Source of the DNA: Algoriphagus sp. AK58
GTDB taxonomy: Bacteria > Bacteroidota > Bacteroidia > Cytophagales > Cyclobacteriaceae
Direction of reading: 5' to 3'
Assembly (NCBI RefSeq): GCF_014324365.1
Contig: NZ_QEIG01000018.1
Coordinates: 62,001-126,000, forward strand
Length of the DNA: 64,000 nt
Positions 43,101 through 51,553 of the stretch are shown here, piece after piece (position 1 is the first letter of the stretch; every line of letters starts with the position of its first letter). The notes under the pieces are model-generated. The model saw nothing but the letters and a program-made list of their open reading frames with translations, did no database searches and was not told the DNA's origin. The position numbers were made by a program, and so were the translations under genes.

Positions 43101-45660
43101 AGGTGGAGGTGAACCAGACATAGATTCTTATTTCTGGACCATTACCCATGAAGATGGTACGGTCATTCGAAATGCTTATGGAGGTCCAGGTGATCAGTTT
43201 CAATCTTTAGAAGAAATTTTTAACCGACCTGGAAAATATACGGTAGAACTCAGAGTAGACAGGTGTGACGAAATAGGATACTTCACAGCAGAGGGTGAGA
43301 TCGAGGTGGTGGCGCCACCAGCTTTAACTTTGGCCTCTGACGCTACGCTTTGTGCGGGAAACCCGGTTACACTGACTGCAATTGATGGTTATGACCCAAC
43401 CGATGGATTATATGATTTCCGCTGGACCAATGCGGCCGGTCAACTAATTGGAGATGAAAACTCCAACTCCATTACGGTGGATGAGGAAAGCATTTACAGA
43501 GTTCAGGTAAGTTACCGTCTTCCAGCAGGCCTTTCTGCTGACGAGGCGCTTCTTTTTGAAAACTGCCCATCTACCGCCGAAATCTTTGTAGGACCTGCCT
43601 TTGAATTTGATTTGACCCAAACTGCACAGGAAGTCTGCTATGAGGAAACTTCGGTGACTTTTGCCCCGGATACTCCTATTACAGGCGAGTGGTTTTATGA
43701 ACTAAATGCGAGCGGCACACGAGTGGCCCTTGGAGAGTTTTTCGAACTTGAGCTTTTTGTCAACAACCTTCCAGGCCCAGGTCAGTACGAGATCATCTTT
43801 GTAGCAGAAGATCCCATTTTGCCAGGCTGTACGATTGAGAAAAAACTCAATCTCTTGGTAAATGAACTCCCTCTTTTTGTCCCTAATCCTACCAACCCTG
43901 CAACAGATTGTGCAACAGCAGATGGAGCATTTGAAATAAACGTTCAAGCTCCGGCTTCGGTAATCAGGGTTACAGAACTGGGACTTACGTTCAACAATGC
44001 ATCTGCAGGTGATGTCATTCCAGTAACCGGCGTACTTCCGGGGCTTTATACCATTGAGGCAGAAAATGCGACCGGATGCTTCTATTCAGCATCCGTCACG
44101 GTGGAAAATCTAAATCCTCCAGCCCAGTTTGCATTTACAGTTTCCACCACAGACGAGGTTTGCTCTACTACTGGAGTGAATCCGGGTGCTATTCAGATCA
44201 CTTTTACCTCTGGCACATCACAATCCGGCACATATACTATTGTAAGACAAGGGGATGGACAAGTTTTTACAGGACCACTTCCTGCTCTACCTTCATTCAG
44301 CGTGGCCGTTCCCTATGGTGACTACTTAATCGAGATTAAGGATCCATCCGGCTGCAGTATTCCTGACAATACAGTTTATACAATTGCACAAAAGTTTGAG
44401 GTAGTATTCTCAGTTCCTTCGAATGTCACTGCCTGTGAGGAATTTTCTTTCTCTCCTACGGGTCCAAATCCATTGAATTACACACTGACCAATTCTGCAG
44501 GAGTTGTCGTCAATCCCGGGTCTAACGGCATCTTTACCATCACCCAATCAGGTACCTATACCATGAGAGGAGAAGATCCCAATACTGTAGATTGCCCTAA
44601 GGAAATCCAGATGAATGTCACAATCAGTGAGCCTATCGACTTTGAGGTATCGCCTCCGATTGTAAATTGTCAGACTGGAGTACAATTTGAAGCCATTTTG
44701 AATAATGCCCTCCCAGAAGACGTGGTATTCCTTTGGAGAGATGAATTGGGAGTGATTGTGGGAAGAAGACAGACGTTTGTTCCCAGTAGAGACGGTACCT
44801 ATTCCCTTGAAGTGCAACCTGCCGCCGGTGGTTTATGCCCGACACAAAAGATCTCCTTTGAGGCTAAAACACTTTCTGATCCGGTATCAGTCAGCCTAGA
44901 GGTAGTGCCTTTCTGTGTCGACCAATCTTCCACGACCATCAATGTGGTTACTGATTTGACTAAAGTTGCTGAGATCGAATGGTTTTTTGTGGTGAATGGT
45001 ACACGAAACCGACTGCCGCAATTTGATAATCTTCCATCTATAGAGGTAAGCCAGGAAGGAACTTATGAAGCACTTATTCGAAGCGAATTTGGCTGTGAAT
45101 TGGGACGAGCAAACGGATTGGTAGTTCAATCTACGATTATCCCGCCGGTAGTCCCGACACAAGAAGTGACCATCTGTGCCGTGGAAGGAAACACCTTAAG
45201 TATCAATCCTGGGGATTATGATAATTACTCTTGGATTTTAGATGGAGAAGAAGTGTCCCAAGATGCGATTTTCACCCCAACCAAGCCTGGAAATTATGAA
45301 CTTCGGGTTTCTGATAACCTGGGTTGTGAATACATTGCCACGTTCACGGTAGTTGAAGATTGCAGATTACGAGTTTCCTATCCTAACGGAGTAGTTTTGG
45401 GTGACCCCAATCGTAACTTCATCCTCTATGCCAATGAATACATTGATGAGGTAGAGGTCTTTATTTTCAACCGATGGGGAGAATTGATCTTTTACTGTGA
45501 ACACCAAAATCTAGAACCCAGACAGCCTTTCTGCCCTTGGGATGGAATAGTAAACGGAAAATTTGTACCGAATGGAACATATGCCGTAGTGGTAAGGTTT
45601 ACCTCACGTGAGCAAAATCTCACCCAATCCGAAACCAAAGCGATTACGATTATCCAATAA
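40147..45660 (+). CDS. Giant T9SS substrate with two propellers, PKD-like domains and type B sorting signal
   Basis: 1837 aa. The ATG at 40147 gives the signal peptide ending at FSLAQG. Upstream translation would need a TTG. The N-terminal propeller starts with WIFGNCGTGDNSYLSFGKG, a PKD-like domain follows (near FTWDPEEPCSNNPVQLTSE), then a second propeller (NNIWYFGDGAGLDFNP). Further PKD/Ig-like modules run to about 1800, with the module at about 1418-1660 shared with the gene at 46519. The end (EVEVFIFNRWGELIFYC, CPWDGIVNGKFVPNGTYAVV) is the gliding-motility type C-terminal sorting domain. Cell-surface protein, probable adhesin, moved by the neighbouring PorP/SprF. Confidence 0.88.
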   Translation: MKSSPNYIRFNLIFASFLFLIVFGMSTFSLAQGFNDNEWIFGNCGTGDNSYLSFGKGSTANVQTLPGSVIIGKNNNAIAIDPITGQPLFYTNGELVYDFSGSPIEGSAPGLNGNFDGRQTVATGFLEYNPNGNKLFYIFYLTPGGQLNYAVVDMNAPGQAAGNERPLGEITSKNQSIGPGQGALLVVKTPSSPSFLISFAGGNLISRRFGTSEGDFTTTDTQGIPFTPKGIVFDEANGRLILIPENPGDDLLVVSFDTASGNFGSPEPIENSGGTEALQGAEFSPDSEFIYFSRGNQLFRVPTNNLGATPEEIPLTAGLHQVYDVKAGPDGQLYYIYEEVPGGPQLIGRVTNPNEPDLNLVVVEEDPFNGTDFCGTIFPVFAPNADIEPTVDFTWDPEEPCSNNPVQLTSEITPQNYRPVSFNWEFNPPLTDSDGNPLPADYKQEHFLVPQDAAQGTSISVKLTVEFADGTKKEVTKDIPLKENNLEANFNPSDTTICESCIDIEGFLQAQAAGSDGEAPPTGGGSNYEYFWSNKRDRGWIGKEPNEVCRPGLYWVLVREPGSSCYAYAEVRVKMWDVPDQTNNIWYFGDGAGLDFNPDPDDENAPVPRPIEQRHPQNIPAGTTTISDQAGQVLFFTDGQSVWDLNGDLMQNGEDIGGDNTASQSVIAVGVPTQPTLFYLFTTQASANGSNTVSYSLVDIKSENLTGVGNVVTKNNFLFSPSTEQSAALTSGDTTWVMFHELGNNSFRAYPVSVNGIGQPVISSVGSNHGFNSGVGAMKFSPDGTKLAVTISEGGCNRAEIFEFDQRTGKLTEYARLNLGCNGNVYGLEFSQDSDRILVSYRNGGPGIEEFIIKAVDNDDPNASACPACFAGASTRAQREACILSTKKQVGGTAGLNLGALQIASDGQIYVAVVGDNRIGQIQVGTGCTASSTFNQDAVEPMPGTANLGLPSFVQNSGSSIPEPSLSIPTRLCLDPVLGAGALLEGGGEPDIDSYFWTITHEDGTVIRNAYGGPGDQFQSLEEIFNRPGKYTVELRVDRCDEIGYFTAEGEIEVVAPPALTLASDATLCAGNPVTLTAIDGYDPTDGLYDFRWTNAAGQLIGDENSNSITVDEESIYRVQVSYRLPAGLSADEALLFENCPSTAEIFVGPAFEFDLTQTAQEVCYEETSVTFAPDTPITGEWFYELNASGTRVALGEFFELELFVNNLPGPGQYEIIFVAEDPILPGCTIEKKLNLLVNELPLFVPNPTNPATDCATADGAFEINVQAPASVIRVTELGLTFNNASAGDVIPVTGVLPGLYTIEAENATGCFYSASVTVENLNPPAQFAFTVSTTDEVCSTTGVNPGAIQITFTSGTSQSGTYTIVRQGDGQVFTGPLPALPSFSVAVPYGDYLIEIKDPSGCSIPDNTVYTIAQKFEVVFSVPSNVTACEEFSFSPTGPNPLNYTLTNSAGVVVNPGSNGIFTITQSGTYTMRGEDPNTVDCPKEIQMNVTISEPIDFEVSPPIVNCQTGVQFEAILNNALPEDVVFLWRDELGVIVGRRQTFVPSRDGTYSLEVQPAAGGLCPTQKISFEAKTLSDPVSVSLEVVPFCVDQSSTTINVVTDLTKVAEIEWFFVVNGTRNRLPQFDNLPSIEVSQEGTYEALIRSEFGCELGRANGLVVQSTIIPPVVPTQEVTICAVEGNTLSINPGDYDNYSWILDGEEVSQDAIFTPTKPGNYELRVSDNLGCEYIATFTVVEDCRLRVSYPNGVVLGDPNRNFILYANEYIDEVEVFIFNRWGELIFYCEHQNLEPRQPFCPWDGIVNGKFVPNGTYAVVVRFTSREQNLTQSETKAITIIQ

Positions 45661-45662
45661 GT

Positions 45663-46415
45663 ATGTTGATTGTCATTTCTCCAGCTAAAACCCTGGATTA
45701 CAGTACTCCCAATTATTCAGAATTTACCCACCCGGACTTTGCTTCAGATATTAAAGCCCTGGTCAACGTGATGAAGAAAAAAAGTGCATCAGAAATTTCA
45801 CAGCTCATGCACATCAGCGATAGTCTGGCTGTCCTTAATGAGGAACGTTACAAAACTTTTCAACCGGAGTTTACCCCTGAGAATTCAAAACAGGCCCTAT
45901 TAGCTTTCAAAGGGGATGTCTATACCAAAATTGAAGTGGAAAATTACACTGAGGATGATTTCGAATTTGCTCAAAATCACCTACGGATCCTTTCTGGGCT
46001 CTATGGTTTACTGAAACCTCTCGATTTGATACAGCCTTACCGGTTGGAAATGGGCACCAAGCTAGAGACAAAAAAAGGGAATAACCTGTATGAGTATTGG
46101 GGTAGCAAAATTGCCAAAGCGCTTAATGAAGCTGCATCAGGAAGCCCCTTAGTTAACCTTGCCTCCCAAGAGTATTTTAAAGCGGTAGACCAAAAAACCT
46201 TAAAAATTCCTGTAATTAACATCCACTTTAAAGAATTCAAAAACGGGACTTATCAAGTAATAGGTCTTTTTGCGAAGCAGGCCAGAGGGATGATGACTAA
46301 TTTCGCCATAAAAAACAAATTAACCGACCCCCAACAACTAAAAACATTTACAGAGTCCGGTTATGAATATTCAGAGGGGATGAGTACTCCATTAGATTGG
46401 GTGTTTATCAGATAA
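45663..46415 (+). CDS. yaaA: Peroxide stress protein YaaA (DUF328)
   Basis: 250 aa, full length. Diagnostic start MLIVISPAKTLDYSTP, then LMHISDSLAVLNEERYKTF, ILSGLYGLLKPLDLIQPYRL, EMGTKLETKKGNNLYEYWGS and the final KQARGMMTNFAIKNKLTDP. YaaA lowers free iron and protects DNA from Fenton damage in E. coli, and binds DNA. It starts two bases after the stop of the giant protein and is followed by a terminator, so it must share that transcript or have a promoter inside it. The link to surface proteins is not understood. Confidence 0.96.
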   Translation: MLIVISPAKTLDYSTPNYSEFTHPDFASDIKALVNVMKKKSASEISQLMHISDSLAVLNEERYKTFQPEFTPENSKQALLAFKGDVYTKIEVENYTEDDFEFAQNHLRILSGLYGLLKPLDLIQPYRLEMGTKLETKKGNNLYEYWGSKIAKALNEAASGSPLVNLASQEYFKAVDQKTLKIPVINIHFKEFKNGTYQVIGLFAKQARGMMTNFAIKNKLTDPQQLKTFTESGYEYSEGMSTPLDWVFIR

Positions 46416-46422
46416 AAAGATG

Positions 46423-46462
46423 AAAGAGCCAATGCTTTCTGGAGCTTGGCTCTTTTTATTTT
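46423..46462 (+). terminator. Rho-independent terminator after yaaA
   Basis: Stem AAAGAGCCAA (46423-46432) and TTGGCTCTTT (46446-46455), 13-base loop, then a T-rich tail. It separates yaaA from the second giant gene. Confidence 0.88.
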
Positions 46463-46518
46463 TCAAGAGCGGTAAAATTAGGTAGCTTAGAGACCTGTAA
46501 TCCAGGTATTTTCACAAA

Positions 46519-49500
46519 TTGAAATCTTTCAACACACATATTAACTTCCTATTTTTTTTTCTGTCGCTACCAGTGATAGTAGCGCTTTCCTCTTGGAACA
46601 TTCCTGAGAGCTGGTCAAAAAACCGCAGAGAAATAGAATTAACAACAATCTCTGTCCCAGCCCTCACTGGACCTGGACTTGTTTGCAATGTTTTTGGGAC
46701 AGTGGTGGGATCGTACTCCGGGGGAGGAAATCCGGCAACAGATTTATATTCCTGGAAAGTTTTTGGCCCCTCTAATGAATTGCTTTTTTCCCGTGGACCG
46801 GGAGCTTTCCCAAACATCACGGTCACCTATATCCAAAACGGCAACCATACCATCGAACTGGAGGTTACCCGTGGAGGATTGTCGATCGGAAAATTCACCA
46901 AACCGGTACAGGTGGTTTCTGCTCCTAAAATTACCCTTGAAAATGAGTACCTGATTTGTTCCAGTCAAAGCCTCACACTCACAGCTATTGATCCTACCAG
47001 TAGCAATTTTTCATCGTATCAATTTGAGTGGGAAGATCAAACAGGTGCAATTGTAAGCAATTCTAATACCCTAACTATCAATCAAGACGGTGAATATACC
47101 GTTCGCTTTTTCCTGACCAATTCGAGTGGTGAAAAAGCCTGTGAACACGAGATAAAAACTGTAGCAACGAACATATCCTCCTTCTCTATTCAAGGTTCAG
47201 CATCAACAGTCTGCGTTGGAGGTGAGCTTTCTTTCGAAACTGTTCCCTCTTTGTCAGGAGAATGGTTTGTCCAAAAAACAGGATCACCCTCAAAAAAATC
47301 TTTAGGAAAGGGAAATTCCATTCAAATCAACCCAGCTGAAGACCTGACAGATTTTGGGGATTATGAATTGTCCTTCCTGCTCGAAAATACCGAAAACCCT
47401 TCATGCACCCCTGAGGAGAAGGTAATTTTCAACTATAATCCTCAGCCAATTTTTGTATTTGAGTCTTCGGAAGGAGCCAGTGATTGCTTGGCGGAGGATG
47501 GAAAATTGACCATAAAAGCTCAGACTGACTTGGACTTTATCAATTTGGAGGATACCGGAATATCCATTGGGCCTTTTTCAGCAGGAGATCTCATTGAAAT
47601 TCCAAATTTGAAATCCGGGACCTATAATCTCATTGGTTTTTTGGGATCATGTTCCAATTCCATTGGATCCGTAGTACCTCTGAACAATCGCCCTCCTTCA
47701 CTTGATTTTGAGGTATCTGATATTACAGGAGAATCCTGTACAGATAACGGGAAAAATCCCGGTTCTTTCAAAGTAACCTTGAAAAGTGTCCCCACAACCG
47801 ATGTGTTTTATCGGATAATTAATGAAAAAGGTGGAGTGGCAAAAAATGAGGCTTTACCGAATTCTGCTGAATTTATTGTAGAAATAGGAGGAGGAAAATA
47901 CTTTTTCGAAATCTATTCTGAATCCGAAGACTGCATACTGCCTTGGAAAGAGGAGTTGGAAATTCCTGGTAAAGAGTTGACAGCATTCGAAATTCCTGAA
48001 GAGATCAACATTTGTCAATCATTTCAATTTACTCCAAATACCAAGCAGGCTTTAGAGTTCAAACTAGTCAAACCTGACGGAACTTCTGAAATAAAAAAAG
48101 CCGGAGAAGAATTCACAATAGATCAAGCTGGAGAATATCAACTGACAGGATTTATTCCTAATCAAAATGATATCTGTCCTACTCAGAAGAGTTTCAAAGT
48201 AAATCTAATTGATCCGGTAGACTTTGAAATAGAATTAACCAGTGAGGATTGTATTATAGGCAACAGAAGTTATAAGGCCAATATCTTCAGTCGAGACCCT
48301 TCAGAAGTCCTTTTTTATTGGAGGAATGAACGGGAGGAAATAATAGGGACCGGGCAAACTCTTTTTCTTCCTCCTACTGCTTTTGGAGAATATTCCTTGG
48401 AAGTACAACCGGCCAACAGCGAAGCTTGCCCCATAGCTCCTAAAAAATTTCTTGCTAAGAAACCTGTCCTTTCAGTGGATGTCACCTTAGAGGCTACCAA
48501 ACTCTGTGAATATGGACCAAGGGCGATTATTGACCTTAGCACCACCTTCCCTGAAGAGGTCACCGATATCGAGTGGCGTCGCTATGATGAATTGGGCAAC
48601 ATTGAAGATCTGCCTCAATTCAAAAATTTGAAACAAGTGATTGTAGAAGAAGAGGGAAGTTATGAAGCGGCAGTATTCAGTAGAATTCCATCTATTGGAA
48701 AGGACTGTGAACTCGGTAGAGGCTCAATCAAAATGGATCTGATTTTGGAAAAGGTGGACTTCCAGATTCCGGGAGATTTATCGATTTGTGACCCATATGA
48801 ATTGGTACCCCAATCTCCCAAGCCACTGACTTTCAAGCTTACCTATCCAGACGGAAATGAAGTTACAAAAAACTGGAATGAGCCTTTTACTCTGGATCAG
48901 GATGGATCATATACGCTGCTAGGCTTTGATACGGACCCAAAAGGACCTGAATGTCCCGAACAGAAGACCTTTGTAGTGACTATAAATCCTCCGGTTCAAT
49001 TTTCTGCTGAGCTGGTGAGTTTAGCCTGTGACGGAACCTATGAATATCAAGCTCAGGTAACAAACTACTCCCCTTCTGAAGTGGACTTCTTTTGGTTTGA
49101 TCCTTCGGGAACATTAGTTTCAACCTCATCTACTCTTTTCACTTCTACCTATGGTAACTTCCAATTGGAAGTTCAACCCTCTGGGTCTATTCCCTGCAAA
49201 AATCAAAATCTAACCTTTACAGTCCCCATACCGGTACTTCAGGTTGACACACAAATTGAGGCCAACCCGCTTTGTCCTGATCAACCCAATGCTTCACTTC
49301 GTGTGGCAGCCGATTTTGAACCTGTTCAGACTATTCAGTGGTGGTTTACAGATCTAAGCAACAACACTAGGCAGCTCCTAAATGAAACCGACAAAAAGGA
49401 AATTTTGGCTTTTGAGGAAGGAACCTATGAAGTCCGCCTTTTCAACCCATTCAACTGTCTTGTCGGCCAAGACCAAACCTTGGTCATCAGAAGCACGGAT

Positions 49501-50022
49501 CAAGTACGGCCTCAACTAGAGGAAACATATCTCATCTGTCCTCGCTATGAAATCGCTCCTACCCTCGATCCTGGACGATTTGCTTCCTATGAATGGTACT
49601 TTGAAGGAAATTTAGTTTCTTCTAATCCTACCTTCAAACCTCTTCAAACCGGGAATTATGAGTTAATCGTATTCAGTGATGAAGGCTGTGCGTATCAAAC
49701 AACCTTCACCACTCAGGAGGAATGCGAGTTGAGGCTAAGATTTCCAGATGCCATTCAGCCGGGGAATTCTGGGAAACAATTTCTCATTTATACCAATTAT
49801 CTGGTGGATGAATTGGAAATATGGATTTTCAACAAGTGGGGAAATCTCATTTTCCATTGCAAAAATTTAGATTTAATTGATCAAGAATCTACCTGTCTGT
49901 GGGATGGATTCTACAATGGCCAAAAAGTGCCTCCAGGATCTTACGCTTTTCGAATAAATTATAAGAATTTAGAGAAGAACATTAAAAAAGAACAACTGGG
50001 AACCGTTTTGGTCATTGAATGA
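46519..50022 (+). CDS. Large T9SS substrate with tandem Ig/PKD-like modules and type B sorting signal
   Basis: 1167 aa. The start is a TTG (46519-46521). The upstream in-frame stop is at 46498-46500, no ATG lies between, and the signal peptide (FLFFFLSLPVIVALSS) begins right here. It has no N-terminal propeller. It is a paralogue of the C-terminal half of the protein at 40147, matching in order and in motif (for example EYSLEVQPANSEACP against TYSLEVQPAAGGLCP). It carries the module twice, at about 490-746 and 747-985. The end (LEIWIFNKWGNLIFHC, CLWDGFYNGQKVPPGSYAFR) is the type B sorting domain. Probably surface-exposed. Confidence 0.88.
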   Translation: MKSFNTHINFLFFFLSLPVIVALSSWNIPESWSKNRREIELTTISVPALTGPGLVCNVFGTVVGSYSGGGNPATDLYSWKVFGPSNELLFSRGPGAFPNITVTYIQNGNHTIELEVTRGGLSIGKFTKPVQVVSAPKITLENEYLICSSQSLTLTAIDPTSSNFSSYQFEWEDQTGAIVSNSNTLTINQDGEYTVRFFLTNSSGEKACEHEIKTVATNISSFSIQGSASTVCVGGELSFETVPSLSGEWFVQKTGSPSKKSLGKGNSIQINPAEDLTDFGDYELSFLLENTENPSCTPEEKVIFNYNPQPIFVFESSEGASDCLAEDGKLTIKAQTDLDFINLEDTGISIGPFSAGDLIEIPNLKSGTYNLIGFLGSCSNSIGSVVPLNNRPPSLDFEVSDITGESCTDNGKNPGSFKVTLKSVPTTDVFYRIINEKGGVAKNEALPNSAEFIVEIGGGKYFFEIYSESEDCILPWKEELEIPGKELTAFEIPEEINICQSFQFTPNTKQALEFKLVKPDGTSEIKKAGEEFTIDQAGEYQLTGFIPNQNDICPTQKSFKVNLIDPVDFEIELTSEDCIIGNRSYKANIFSRDPSEVLFYWRNEREEIIGTGQTLFLPPTAFGEYSLEVQPANSEACPIAPKKFLAKKPVLSVDVTLEATKLCEYGPRAIIDLSTTFPEEVTDIEWRRYDELGNIEDLPQFKNLKQVIVEEEGSYEAAVFSRIPSIGKDCELGRGSIKMDLILEKVDFQIPGDLSICDPYELVPQSPKPLTFKLTYPDGNEVTKNWNEPFTLDQDGSYTLLGFDTDPKGPECPEQKTFVVTINPPVQFSAELVSLACDGTYEYQAQVTNYSPSEVDFFWFDPSGTLVSTSSTLFTSTYGNFQLEVQPSGSIPCKNQNLTFTVPIPVLQVDTQIEANPLCPDQPNASLRVAADFEPVQTIQWWFTDLSNNTRQLLNETDKKEILAFEEGTYEVRLFNPFNCLVGQDQTLVIRSTDQVRPQLEETYLICPRYEIAPTLDPGRFASYEWYFEGNLVSSNPTFKPLQTGNYELIVFSDEGCAYQTTFTTQEECELRLRFPDAIQPGNSGKQFLIYTNYLVDELEIWIFNKWGNLIFHCKNLDLIDQESTCLWDGFYNGQKVPPGSYAFRINYKNLEKNIKKEQLGTVLVIE

Positions 50023-50275
50023 AAAAGACCGGAGTTTGCTTAAAAAGGATTTAGCTGAAGTTTAGGCAACTATATGCTCATCTTCATCAACTTTAGCCTG
50101 TAATGACTCCCATTAAAATAATTTGGGATAGTAATTTTTTAGGTTTGTCAAGTCCTGACTTTTTCCTTTCAAGGAATATTTTGTTTTGCGGGAAAGCTAA
50201 ATCCAATTTTTTTTCTATTTTGAGCTGTTTCAATATTAAGTTTAACCCAACCCAAAATCCAAAAAGCACTCTTCT
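50023..50275. other. 253-base gap before the MFS gene
   Basis: AT-rich, with a TAGGTTTG that resembles the Bacteroidota -7 consensus but without a correctly spaced -33 element. I see no terminator hairpin behind the preceding giant gene and no other feature. Confidence 0.35.
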
Positions 50276-51502
50276 ATGACTCAAACTATCAACCGGAGCG
50301 CCCTTTTCAACGCGAGCTGTCTGGCGCTTATCACCACTGCCTTTTCATTCTCGATCAGAGCAGGCATCCTTCCTCAATTAGGAACCGAGTTTGGGCTCAC
50401 TGCTGAGCAGTTGGGCTTTATTAACTCCATGTGGTTCTTAGGATTCCCCATTTCAATGATCCTTGGGGGATTGTTTTACCATATCGTAGGCCCGGCTAAT
50501 ATTATGCGGATTGCATTTATCACCCATACCTTGGGGATTTTGCTGACGATTTATGCTGGCGGATACACTACCCTATTGATCTCCACTCTTTTTATTGGCT
50601 TTGGTAATGGTTGTACTGAGGCCGCATGTAACCCCTTGATTGCCGACATGTATTCTGGAACTACCTTGAATAAAATGCTCAATCGATTCCACATGTGGTT
50701 CCCAGGAGGTATCGTTTTGGGAAGCTTAATCTCCAAATTTATGACTGATGGCGGGATGACTTGGCAAGCTCAAGTATGGGTGATGATGGTTCCAACCATT
50801 GCTTATGCAGTACTTTTCTTTGGAAAGACTTTCCCAAAACCATCCGTGGAGGGTGTTACTTCTGTTGGCTCAAACATCAAGGCTATGTTCAGCCCTGTTT
50901 TCATTTTCCTATTCTTTGCGATGGCTCTGACCGCCATTTCCGAATTTGGACCACAGCAGTGGGTTGGCTTGATCATGAGCAAGAGCGGTGCTAGCCCAAT
51001 GTTGATTTTGGCGCTTACTACCGGTGTAATGGCAGTAGGCCGATTCTTTGCAGGACCAGTAGTTAAGGCTTTGGGCCAGACTGGGGTTTTGTTAGGCGGA
51101 GCCATCTTTGCTTCCGTGGGTATCTTTATGTTTAGCACTGTGACTGGCTCCATGGCATACGTGGCTGCCTTGATTTTCGCGATTGGAGTATGTTATTTCT
51201 GGCCAGTAATGGTAGGAGCAGTGGCACAGAGAGTTCCTCTATCTGGCGCGCTTGGAATGTCTATCATCGGTGGGGTGGGAATGTTTTCCACAGCTATCTT
51301 CCAACCCATTATCGGTGGATGGATTGATGCGGCAAGAGCAGCCCAAGGAGCGGCAGGTTTGAGCGGAGATGCTCTAGAGCTTGCAGCAGGTCAAGAGACA
51401 CTACAGAAAATGGTGATGTTCCCTGGAATCCTCATCGTCTTATTCATCATCTTCTTCATCTGGCAAAGAGGCGTAAAACCAGCCGGAGACGCAGCACACT
51501 AA
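50276..51502 (+). CDS. MFS transporter, sugar porter-like
   Basis: 408 aa, twelve predicted membrane segments. Opening SALFNASCLALITTAFSFSI and the middle NPLIADMYSGTTLNKMLNRF, HMWFPGGIVLGSLISKFM fit FucP-like members of the major facilitator superfamily. The last helix ends in a basic tail. Followed by a strong terminator and then a GH140-like hydrolase, so it may import the sugar released by it, though the terminator makes the two separate units. Confidence 0.88.
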   Translation: MTQTINRSALFNASCLALITTAFSFSIRAGILPQLGTEFGLTAEQLGFINSMWFLGFPISMILGGLFYHIVGPANIMRIAFITHTLGILLTIYAGGYTTLLISTLFIGFGNGCTEAACNPLIADMYSGTTLNKMLNRFHMWFPGGIVLGSLISKFMTDGGMTWQAQVWVMMVPTIAYAVLFFGKTFPKPSVEGVTSVGSNIKAMFSPVFIFLFFAMALTAISEFGPQQWVGLIMSKSGASPMLILALTTGVMAVGRFFAGPVVKALGQTGVLLGGAIFASVGIFMFSTVTGSMAYVAALIFAIGVCYFWPVMVGAVAQRVPLSGALGMSIIGGVGMFSTAIFQPIIGGWIDAARAAQGAAGLSGDALELAAGQETLQKMVMFPGILIVLFIIFFIWQRGVKPAGDAAH

Positions 51503-51510
51503 GTATCGAA

Positions 51511-51538
51511 AGCAGCCTTCGGGCTGCTTTTTTTATTT
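51511..51538 (+). terminator. Rho-independent terminator after the MFS gene
   Basis: Perfect 7-base stem AGCAGCC (51511-51517) and GGCTGCT (51522-51528), TTCG tetraloop, then seven Ts. Confidence 0.95.
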
Positions 51539-51553
51539 CCCATACTTACACTA

